NCBI GenBank assembly: GCA_036362985.1 | Contig: JAYGXS010000004.1 | Span: forward strand, 7,086,890-7,150,889 | Length of the DNA stretch: 64,000 nt | Source of the DNA: Ligula intestinalis | Lineage: Eukaryota > Platyhelminthes > Cestoda > Diphyllobothriidea > Diphyllobothriidae | Direction of reading: 5' to 3' | In this document: positions 54,972 through 64,000 of the stretch, piece after piece | Layout: every line of letters starts with the position of its first letter | How positions within the stretch are numbered: the first letter of the stretch is position 1 | Position numbers and translations under genes: made by a program | Notes under the pieces: generated by a model | Seen by the model: the letters and a program-made list of their open reading frames with translations, nothing else | The model's database searches: none | What the model was told of the DNA's origin: nothing

Positions 54972-57407
54972 AGAACGCCGCGTCCACTTTTGAGCTCGAA
55001 AATCCCAATCTTCTCCGAGCACTTTTTCTCCCAGTTTTGGCAACAGCGTTATCAGTCGGCGGGCATGCGTTTTTGGTTCGCCGGCATTCTAGTTTAAACT
55101 TCCATGATTGGGACAAAATGCTTCTGACCAACTCTTATTGATTAGTTGGGAGCGTTCGCCGTGTCCTGACACAAGAAGAGGAAGAGAGTAACTTCTGAAG
55201 TTTGCAGCGAAAATGTTTCCACTCTCTGAGACCACAGGATATATATATTTATAAAATACACAAGAACCTAAAGGTTAACTTATAGTGCACATCTACTATG
55301 GGCATAGCTATAATACCGGTTTCTGTATTTTAGTCTTTACACATTAGCGAGCGTGCTAGAAATGGCAATACAGAACACTGATATTACGTTGAATAGCAAT
55401 ATATATTTTGGAGGCCTCGGTGCATGGGACGGGAGGACTTACGTCAGAGTGGAAGAGGATGGGCAAGAATTTTATCATTGAATTGCTCAACCATTGTAAA
55501 GTCTCGCTGTATTATAATATTAGGTTAAAAAACAGAGGAAACACCAACAGCCGAAGAGATCATTTGGAGGATATGTAGTGGCCCTTAGCAACCACTTGGA
55601 ACCCAAGATCAGCCGCTGACGCATGGCGCCTTTGGCCCGCGCGCCCACTGCCGCCTGAGGTCAGGCGCTAACCTTCGCCCATTGCAAGGTTGCGCCACGA
55701 ACGCTTGTCTAGACATTAGCCGCTTGATTGGCTGCCATAACAAAGCATGCAGTGGCATTCCGGCCATTCCCGACACTCTCATCATTCCCGAATTGACACC
55801 CTCGCAGCCGCACTGGAGTCATCTGAGAGTCAAAACTCTTTCTATCTATTCTCCTATCCTTCTGGGCAGATACACTATTCCTAACACTCTGGCCTTCCCA
55901 CCAGATCTCTTCTCTCCTAAGGGGGCCATGGTCTGAAGATCGCAGTTGATAGGTTTTAACTCACTTAACCCCCTGCAACAGATACATTTAAAAATCAACA
56001 AGTTTTTCAAGCAAGGCTGGCAAAATAGCCGAGAAACGTTAGATAATGAGGACAGAGAATGTAGGCATCTATAGATCGCCAGATTGGGGCTTGCGGTGTC
56101 TGATAGGAACGGATTCGATGGATGTACCAAGGGGATTGACAAACCTTAGTGAAAAGTGAGGGTAAACCGAAAGATGAGATGTCAAAGTAATAAAAAAATG
56201 CCAAAAAAGGCGATAGTTCGTTGGACAGAATGTTTAATAATTCAGGACTGGGGAAGAGTCGCAATCGGAAAGGGCACCGTACTGACTGCTGAGTGTTCAA
56301 TAGAAGGTAATTTGCCAACGAATATTATGGGCCGTGGTGCAAGCCATCCCTCGAAACCTGGAGATTTGTCTGATTCTAAGAGGATGACCTATAACATCAG
56401 CATATTTAGCCTAAACACGGTCATTTGACGATCATGACTCCTCACTGTGAACGGACTAAGACAGGACCTTGACGAGCTCTGCAGTTATTTGGAAGGACTG
56501 TATATTTTTCACTTGCCGCATTAGACGAATTGTGTGAGGTAAGCAAAAATGGCTCCAGCCCAAGAGGCAGCCCAACCGTGAGAGCCGCACGCAGATCATT
56601 TGTTAAGGAGGAAATGGTATCGCAAGTAGTTGCGTCGAAAAGTAGAAGATTCCCCCAAATCACAAGTCAAGCAAGACAGTGTGTGTGGATAGAAATGAAC
56701 TGCCGGAAAGTGGATCGTACAAAGGCTTTGTTATGCACCAGAACCAACTCCATGTGCGTATTGAGGGTGGAGGAAAAGATCAGAAATGTGCATGCAGTCA
56801 CAAGTAATCCTTCAAAATATCTTACAGAGTAGAATGGACCATCAAAATGGCAGTGTATAGGGTACTCCGCCTGAGCTTATATCCAAAGTGTCTAAGGTCG
56901 GAAAAGTCGGAGATTGACGTGGTAGTAGCTAAGGCAGCTTGTTCGGTAAGTTTCCATAGCGCAAAACAGTCGGCAAAAGAGACTGCCACCTTGTAGACCT
57001 GTCCTGATTGAGGGTGCTGTCATAGTACGGTGTTTTCACGTATTCTTCTTCAGGCTCCAGTGGTTGCCTATTTGCAAGGTATCTTTGCCTAAGTACCAGC
57101 TCACAGTTCACCATTTGGCACACATCCGGAGGTCACAGCCGGGTAAACTGATAGTTCGACCCTCAGTTTCGATAGTGTGCATGACGGTGACTTGGTGTGG
57201 ATTATTTTAAATGATGGCAGATTGGCACGGCATCGTCCAGCCTCTTTCTCCCCTCACCCACCTGCATTCAGTGTCAAGCAGGTTGGATGCGAGATGAGGC
57301 ATAGGTGATTGGCACGGCCGACGCCGTCAGGCTACAAAGTGTTAGGTTTGAATAATGGCCGAGAAATATTAAGTCAGAAGTGCTCATTTGGTCTTCCTGC
57401 AGTTCGG
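54972..57407. other. Intergenic after Chibby, nothing recognised
   Basis: Several 70-100-codon open frames on both strands (for example 56442-56663 on -, 56530-56832 on +) lack recognisable motifs. Probably unidentified old repeats. Confidence 0.4.
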
Positions 57408-57620
57408 TTCAGTTTTTGTTAAGATAAAAGGTAGGCGAACGCCTTTGAACTCTCTATTGGATACCATAACGTGGAAACATAAGAACGCTGATTCATACAG
57501 AGCATTTAAGAAACAAACAAAACTAGCATTACTGAAGTATAGAGAGTAGGTGTAATTACGCGGGAAAATTATGCAAGGTTGGTTTCTGATGGCCTGGTCT
57601 GCAGGAAATTCTTTTCCGAA
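57408..57620 (-). repeat. CR1 3' UTR-like fragment
   Basis: GGCGAACGCCTTTGAACTCTCTATTGG closely resembles 33012-33042 (GGCAAACGCCTTTGAACTCCCTCTTGG) and 59130-59150, the 3' UTR of - strand CR1 copies. A weaker related piece is at 62940-62975. Confidence 0.5.
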
Positions 57621-57984
57621 CACCAGTGTCTGTATGGATAAAAAACTAAGAATATGGCTTGTAAAAAACTAACTATTCTCGGATTTGCGTACGTCTTATC
57701 TTTATTTAGTGAAATTCATTGCCGAGATAATCAGCTCTTGCCAGCCTAATTCAACCTGCGAACACACCTCGTTTGTCGGCTAAAGATAGATTTGCTATAT
57801 GTGCTTTCCCACTTGAAAAAGAAGCTAAACGAGGTGCCACCTGTTGCACAATTATAAGTAAAGCAATCTACTTGCAGGTATAAGAGAAAAGAGGAAATGA
57901 AGGACTTTAGTTATTTTGAAAGTAAAGTTGCGAAAGCTTCAGCCAAGTATCCTCCAAGTTAAATTAAACGCCCGGCTCCCGTCA

Positions 57985-58110
57985 GGAGTTTCATGGCTCA
58001 GTGACTTAGAGCATTAACTGTACTAAAGCCTTCCACTTGCTGGCGTGGATTTAAATCCCAACGAGGCTGTTGAGTTTTTCACAAAGGGTCAGATGAAATC
58101 ATTCTCTGTC
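57985..58110 (+). mobile_element. tRNA-like SINE, second family
   Basis: TTTCATGGCTCAGTGACTTA (A side), GTGGATTTAAATCCCAAC (B-box position), then GTTGAGTTTTTCACAAAGGG. Confidence 0.55.
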
Positions 58111-58419
58111 CATCGTAGCCGCAATACTCATCTAAAAGCCAACGAAAAAGTTGTAGTGACCTCATATTCTATGTAATTCTTTCTTCGCATGCCTCTGGGG
58201 CATATTTGGCATGTCTGTTACTCTGTCCATTAAGCGCATGCGCACCAGAGCGTGTCGAAAGAAGGTTAAGGTCACAAACGTGTGTTCAACCTCTGTTTGT
58301 CATAACTGGCGAACCAATTTCTAGGGTCAATTCACAAAGGACCTTATTGCGTTTACTGCTTACGCACAGGCACCCCCGGAACCGGCGACCTCACTGGCGG
58401 TTTCAGAAGCCCGGACCCG

Positions 58420-58610
58420 GCGACATCATTGCCGAATTGCGACTCTAGATCCGGCCTGACCATGGCTGGACTGCACTTTTCGGGGAGTCAATTACCCATT
58501 ATTAATACTCTACACCTTCTGCACCTAATTATACTATCCATAACACTATGGCGGTCCAAGTTTTGTATTATTTATTTGTTTATGACCATTGGGATACGTC
58601 TGCCGTCTAG
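58420..58610 (+). repeat. Unclassified dispersed repeat (matches 36340-36530)
   Basis: Second copy of the repeat at 36340-36530. No open frame is conserved between them. Confidence 0.45.
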
Positions 58611-59433
58611 TAACCGACCGGATTACTTCTTATCCTACGGAATAAACAGGTTTACATAAAAATATGTCATTAGCATGAAAACCATTGAATTCTGGGTTTC
58701 GGGTTTTCAGCATCGTTACGTGTAAGGTATTTTGACAGAGATGTTTTTGCAGAACGTGGCTGTGATGACTAACAGCAACAAATATGTGTCAAAAGACATG
58801 ACCGACAAAGAAAACGAAGACGGGAATTAAAATTTCTGACTTATCAACCGTGATGAGCAGGCCATATCCAACTCAAGGTGGTGCACCAGCCGAATTCACG
58901 GGTTTCGGGTCTTGTTGCCGCTTTGGGGCTGCTGACGTGATTCAACAGCGAGCCCCATCAAGCTATTGGTGTGCGTACCTTATCATTCTCCATATAAAAG
59001 ACCAAAAGGAGAAGGCAACAAACCCGTGTTCGAGTTGCAGGAGTTGTAAATCCTGAGTTTGAGTAGCAGTATCAGTTTATTTGAGGGATATAGTTCAGTA
59101 AAGTTCAGTATGTTTTGAGTAGTAGGCAATGCCTTTGAAGACCCTATTGAAAACAGTATGCATGAAATATCCAACATAAAATATGTCACTATAAACAGTG
59201 AGTAACATATATACATATACAAATTTTAACGTGTGCATGTAAGCAGTCAGAATAGTCTCTTGTGTACATCATATATCCAACATAAAAGGTGTTACTGTAA
59301 AATAGTGAGAAGAATATACAAATTTAAAGTTCTATCGATATGTATTTCCGGGGCGTAAATTATTTCTGCTTCCTTGTACATATGAACGGTAGCTGCTAAG
59401 TAGATAAAGAATTGGATCCGACAAAGCAAAGGG

Positions 59434-59575
59434 AGACCGGAATGGCCATTTTTGGCTTATTAGCCGTCATCAGCCAGTCATACCCAATCTCGAGGGTTGG
59501 CACCCCCGAGATTTGAACCCGGGACCTTCGGTCATTGCGTTGGAGACGCTGCCTCTAGTCCACAGGTCCCCTGAT
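59434..59575 (-). mobile_element. tRNA-derived SINE copy within the CR1 LINE
   Basis: On -: GGGACCTGTGGACTAGAGGC (A-box side), CCCGGGTTCAAATCTCGGGG (clear B box), core AAAAATGGCCATTCCGGTCT. Placed at the end of the CR1 C-terminal coding region, so it is younger than that LINE. Confidence 0.75.
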
Positions 59576-59641
59576 TTGTCTGTTAAGTAGATGTTCATCC
59601 AGTTTCCATTTAAACGCATCTGTGGAGTTCGCCATTACGAC

Positions 59642-60307
59642 CTACTCGGGCAGTCCAATCCAGGCACCGGTGACTCGTTGTGATAACGACTGCTTGCGGA
59701 CCTCTAGATGGGATAGGGTTCCCCGCAGTTTGAGGGAATTCCCACGGAGTTTGGTTGAAGTGGCGAAGGCGAAGAAGTCATCAAAATTCAGGGCACACTC
59801 CCAATTCCTCACGAGGTGGTACGTCTGTATGAGGTCGGCGCGGATTTGTCTATACTCAAGATGGAAAACGTTAAGTACTTCTAGTCTACATTCGTAAGAT
59901 GAAGACTTAAGGCCCTTCACCATTTTCGGTACCCTTCGCTGAATTCTTTCCAACATCTGGTTATCTTATTGCATCAATGGTCGCCACGCCTGAACGCAAT
60001 ACCCCAGATGTGAGCGAATAAATGCTCCATAGATTTTGTCGAATAGATTTTTGTCTGTGTCGACAAAAGTTCGCTTAATGGCAAGCATAACACTGTTCGC
60101 CCTCTTGGCAGCCCTAGGACACTGTAAAGATGGCTTCAGGGATGGCACAATAGCCATACCCAGATCTATTTGTTCATTGACGTTCGACAGGCACCTTCCA
60201 TCGAGTATGTAGTTGTGTGAGTCATCCGTCGCGCTCACTTTCTTCGTCTTAAGCCGCAATGTGACACACTTCTCACAGTTAAACCACATTAACCATTTTT
60301 GGACCAT
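59642..60307 (-). pseudogene. CR1 LINE: C-terminal part
   Basis: Frames 59966-60307 (HNYILDGRCLSNVNEQIDLG, AFIRSHLGYCVQAWRPLMQ) and 59642-59956 ([40 protein letters not shown]), the usual post-RT region of CR1 proteins. Confidence 0.82.
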
Positions 60308-61107
60308 TCACCTAGGCGGTCAAGTCCTTCTTGCAGAGTTTGGTCGTCATAAACGTTTCTGATGGGTTGCCATATCTTAATATAATCTGCAAACAAGACT
60401 CCATTACTGACCAGTCCACCCCTGCAGTCGTTGACGAAGATTAGGAACGATAGTGGCCCAAGAACGGAGCCCTGAGGCACTCCACTCACAACTGGCACTG
60501 AAGAGGATTTTGCGTTTCCGACGCACATGGACTGCGATCGGCCTATGAGAAAATCTCCTACCCAATTTAGTAAATTGCCCCTTATCCCGGATTCGCCAAC
60601 CTTTTAGAGTAGCCGTTGGTGAGGGACACTATCGAAAGCTTTTTTAAAGTCTATGTAAACAACATCTACTGGCGTATTTTCGTCTGATGACTTGGACCAC
60701 TGCTCCATAGAATAAAGCATATTGGTCAGGCAGGAGTGGTTTCCTCGAAACCCGTGTTGGGCACCATCAAAGAAGTCTTTTTCTTCGAGGAACTTCATAG
60801 TGGCTTTTTTGATGATCCTTTCCATAAGTTTACAACAGATGCAAGTTAGACTCACTGGTCGATAGTTGTTGGCGCTGGTTCTGGATCCATCCTTGTGAAT
60901 AGGGTATATGTTCGCAACTTTCCAATCGGATGGGAGGAGGCCTCGATCAAAGGACAACTGAAAAATGTGCATAAGTGGTCTGGAAAGTTCCGAAGCCAGC
61001 TCTTGCAGTACCTTTGCTGGTATTTTGTCTGGACCCGGAGACTTAGCTTCATTAAGCGCAAGAAGTTCACTCCTTACATCTTCTTCTGTGAAACGGAGGT
61101 CCTCCAT
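60289..61107 (-). pseudogene. CR1 LINE: reverse transcriptase, two frames
   Basis: Open frame 60604-61107 carries motifs up to KKAFDSVPHQRLL. A frame break follows, then 60289-60528 with SGVPQGSVLGPLSFLIFVND and the altered FADY box. Confidence 0.85.
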
Positions 61108-61926
61108 GATTCTGCCATTACTCTCTGCATGGAAGTCTGTCGGATTAAAATGCAGTTCCTCAGGGAAAACAGATGCAAAAAACTTGCTAAGGCGTTCTGC
61201 ATTTTCACGATTGTCTATAATTTCCTCATAATTTTCACTTTTCAGTACTGCAACTGTGTCTTTGTTTTTTTAGCCTGCTGTTGATATAATTGTAGAGCAC
61301 CTTTGGTTTCGTTACGGTCCGCTCGATAATTTTCGCTTCGTAGTCTTTCTACGCTTTTCGAATGTTTGATCTAACCTCGTTCCGCTTTTGGCGGAATTCT
61401 TCTTAGTGTGAAGGTTGGCGAGTTGATGCGTACCTTCTCCAGAGTTTTTTCTTGCGGTTTAGTTGGCTCTTCAGATCTTGCGTTAACCAGGGGGGCCTGC
61501 TCGCCTTTTGTACTTTTTCAGCGGACAATTTCGAGGCATAACTTCGCTTATTAGATCCCTGAGAGTGTTCCAGTCGGCATCCGGACTACCGGTTAGAAGG
61601 CCATACTAATTAATTGCTGCTAGTTGATTTCTCATTGCGGTGTAATTTCTGCACCAGTAGTCTAACCGAACCTCCATATTTCTCGGTTGATTGGTGTTTG
61701 AAGCATATTCCCACAAAATCATGACATGATCACTCTTTCCAAGAGGCGCGATTGACTTAATTTCGCTTGTATCAATCGGGTCTTTCGATAATACGAGGTC
61801 CAAACAGTTCACTGTTTGTGCTTCTTTCATTCTCGTTAGGATTCCAACATTCTGCACGAGAAAGAGGTCCCCCGTCAGCTTTAAGAATCTGGAGCTAAAA
61901 GACTCATGAGAACCATGAACTGATAG

Positions 61927-62605
61927 CTAATCCCAGTTAATCAGTGGGGCGTTAAAATCTCCAGTGATCAGCGCATTTTCATTTTGAGCCAGGTCACGCA
62001 TTAGTCCAAACAAGGTCTCGCCACCCTCAGGAGATTGATTTGGCGGTCTATAGGCAGTCATGAAATGTAAAGTAAGTGCACCACGCATTTTCAGTGGAAG
62101 CCAGTGCGCTTCAAAATCATGAGAGGAACCGATTTTTCGTTCTGACGCAACGATGCCCTTCTTGACAAACACTGCTATTCCTCCTCCCCTCCTATGTATC
62201 CGGTCCCGACGAAAAACTTGGTACTCTCCGGGTACAATTTCGGCATCCCTTACGTCGGCCTGTAGCCAGGTCTCTGTAATGGATATGGCATCCGGCTGTA
62301 GGTCAGCTATACAAACTTTGAGCTCGTCACTTTTCTGAAGCAAAATCTGCGTTCGTATGAAGAAAGCGCAGCTTCGCCAGCATAGAGTTCTGAGCGATTT
62401 GTGGGTCGAGGGAGCCGGAAGATCTCTGCGAATTAGTTACTTTATTGCCTGCGTTTTGGTCTGCTTTTTTTCTGTAAAACTCAGCGCTATTGGCTGTCTC
62501 CAGAGGAATTACCTCTGGGTGGTGATGATTTCCCCGATCATTATTCGCAGGTTCCTCTCGCCCGCATTGGATCTCCTGTGGAGTTCGGTTTTCAGTGCCC
62601 TCCAA
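61927..62605 (-). pseudogene. CR1 LINE: N-terminal region and endonuclease
   Basis: Two overlapping open frames (62327-62605 and 61927-62343) that meet near 62330. They contain TNAD, ITETWLQ, GGGIAVFV and TGDFN. A further segment with SDHVMILWEY lies at 61606-61857. Confidence 0.82.
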
Positions 62606-63614
62606 TTCTCCCTCTCGGCTGGCGAGTACTCCCGCTGAAAAAAAACCGTTGGTTACTTGTTCCGTAGTTGCGATTCCCTGTTCAACAGTAGCTTCGCTTG
62701 TTCTTCGTGCTTGAGCATAAATTTTATCGGTCTGGACTGACCCGAGTCCGTATATGGACCCTTCTTTAGGCGCATTCTAAATGCTTTTAGGACGGGGACC
62801 ACCATTTCTTAATTTTCATGTAAGAGAAGTTTAATGTATCAATTCTATTCTTTGGGGTCTCCAAAGAAGATTCAGGCATGCCTTGCATGACGATGCACTG
62901 GCTGCAATAAAATAATGTGATTAAATAATGCGAGTAAATATGTTGGAAGATTGCCTTTGAGTTCCTTATTTGTACATGTGCGGCGTCGTAGCAGAAAACT
63001 AGTATCGCAGTTTGTTGGCGAGGCCAATTGTCCTGAGCCATGAGGTGATACATAGTTATTTTTTTTAAAAAAGAACAGACATTGAAAAAAAATTGCCACT
63101 CTTGTGGGGTGGGGGAGGATCTGATGGGATTTGGGGTTTAGGAAGAAAAACGCCCGCTCTTGGGGTGAGGGTCAAATGGGGTAGGGGGCATTTCAAAGGT
63201 CACCGGGATTATCACCGAGTGCTGAAGATGCGGCCTTGTACTTCCTTACTGATTGCGGAGTTCGCCGACAAGGTTGGAAAACAGAAACAGCCGCCCAGAT
63301 CGTTGATAGTTCGCTGCGGGTCGATCCAAGAGTGAGTACTTAGGCCGCCAGGTTCAGCTGATGCGATCACTAACAGGGTCATCACGCTACGCAGACAGCC
63401 AAATAGGGATGACCGCGGAGACCTTCGCCTGGGATTAATGGTGGTATGTTCGCCTAATGATGGCTAAGAAGCCCAAAGCGACCAGTTCAGTATCCACTGC
63501 CTCTGTTTGTCGTGTCATTCGACTGACTGTGTGTTTGTAGGTTGTGCATATCATGCAGTTGATGCGCGTTGGATTTCAGCGCAAATGTTCGCATACACCT
63601 TCTGACCAAGCCCA

Positions 63615-63760
63615 TAAAAAATTAGCGGTTAGAGCATTGACCTCCGGCAAAGGTCTTCTCTGATGCGCGGGTTCAAATCCCGCCAAACGTCTCGAGTTTT
63701 TTCACAATTGGGTCAACTCAAATTAAGCAAATCTGCCAAACCTCCTAATAACTAAAGAAA
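63615..63760 (+). mobile_element. tRNA-like SINE, second family
   Basis: TTAGCGGTTAGAGCATTGAC (A box), GCGCGGGTTCAAATCCCGCC (good B box), then CTCGAGTTTTTTCACAATTG and AAGCAAATCTGCCAAACCTC. A shared tail piece also occurs at 53340-53395. Confidence 0.6.
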
Positions 63761-64000
63761 TTAATGTAGAAACGCACATTAAGAGTGCTATGCTTAAGAA
63801 ACTACCTTCAAATAAACACATTGTTTCTTGTGCTTGTTTCATCACATCAGTTTCTGTTATTAGCCATTTTGACGTTACACCACCGATGCAATTCTTGCAG
63901 GAGGTAGAAAATCAGGGCACCAGCTGTCCCCTACTTTTTATACTTATAACGTGAACGCTCAATGCATGATCGTTTACAAAGAGGCATCCTTGTCAAAATT

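Larger units (their letters stand above)
59085..62780 (-). mobile_element. CR1 clade LINE on the - strand (degenerate)
   Basis: Read on -: an ORF1-like N-terminal part (62327-62605 and upstream), endonuclease starting LRFLHTNADFASEK with SITETWLQ, RRDRIHRRGGGIAVFVKKG, ITGDFNAPLINWD, then a break, GKSDHVMI, then RT AKSPGPDKIPAKVL, NNYRPVSLTCICCKLMERII, AQHGFRGNHSCLTN, YIDFKKAFDSVPHQRLL, GVPQGSVLGPLSFLIFVND. The catalytic box reads FADYIKIW instead of FADDIKIW. C-terminal LGYCVQAWRP and [15 protein letters not shown] follow. TNAD near the start and the overall order are typical of CR1. The 3' UTR on the - strand runs to about 59085 (AGTTCAGTAAAGTTCAG on +). A SINE sits near 59434-59575. Confidence 0.9.

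Noticed and set aside
56154..56832. Two 90-100-codon open frames after Chibby
   Set aside because: No recognisable motif, poor start context and no splice support.
63615..63700. Possible tRNA gene (A box GGTTAGAGC, B box GGGTTCAAATCCC)
   Set aside because: No matching acceptor stem, and the downstream tail is shared with other repeats, so it is a SINE head.
1..64000. CRISPR array, operon, bacterial or viral system
   Set aside because: No regularly spaced repeats, no compact gene strings; spliced genes and LINEs show eukaryotic nuclear DNA.

Overview
The window looks like nuclear DNA of a repeat-rich invertebrate, most likely a flatworm. Three split host genes sit on the + strand among non-LTR retrotransposons of at least three types (CR1/Jockey-like with a PHD finger, CR1, RTE), tRNA-derived SINEs, foldback elements and a Penelope-like remnant. 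The two 32-38 bp introns and the RTE/CR1/Penelope mix fit platyhelminths, possibly a large-genome tapeworm. The species is inference only. No bacterial, viral or CRISPR content was seen.

Layout. (1) 1-3267: repeats and an RTE reverse-transcriptase remnant. (2) 3268-30475: the last eleven exons of a choline transporter-like gene (SLC44/CTL). Conserved splice signals and exact phase matching give 474 C-terminal residues; the N-terminal exons lie before the window or were not recognised. Its introns hold two near-complete same-strand LINEs (14868-18377 and 20333-23518), SINEs, a large inverted repeat (4805-5489 with 10796-11515), a Penelope-like remnant (6900-7710) and a foldback element. One intron uses a GC-AG donor. 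(3) 30476-40380: gene-poor DNA with CR1 fragments and a GC-rich nested hairpin near 34950. (4) 40381-48090: a complete six-exon tetraspanin of the eight-cysteine (TspanC8, TSPAN33/14-like) type, 291 residues. A perfect 62-bp palindrome lies in its last intron, and a 400-base assembly gap follows it. (5) 50474-54701: a complete three-exon Chibby homologue, 148 residues, with a poly(A) signal. (6) 54972-64000: repeats, dominated by a decayed CR1 LINE on the - strand (59085-62780).

The three host genes have no obvious shared pathway: a membrane choline-type transporter, a likely ADAM10-partner tetraspanin, and a basal-body/Wnt regulator. They share strand only. Most sequence between and inside them is transposon-derived. 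The main points of interest are how the repeats have exchanged, folded and shrunk (gene conversion, a deletion-derived mini-LINE, a perfect palindrome, a 2A-like motif) and the unusual introns.
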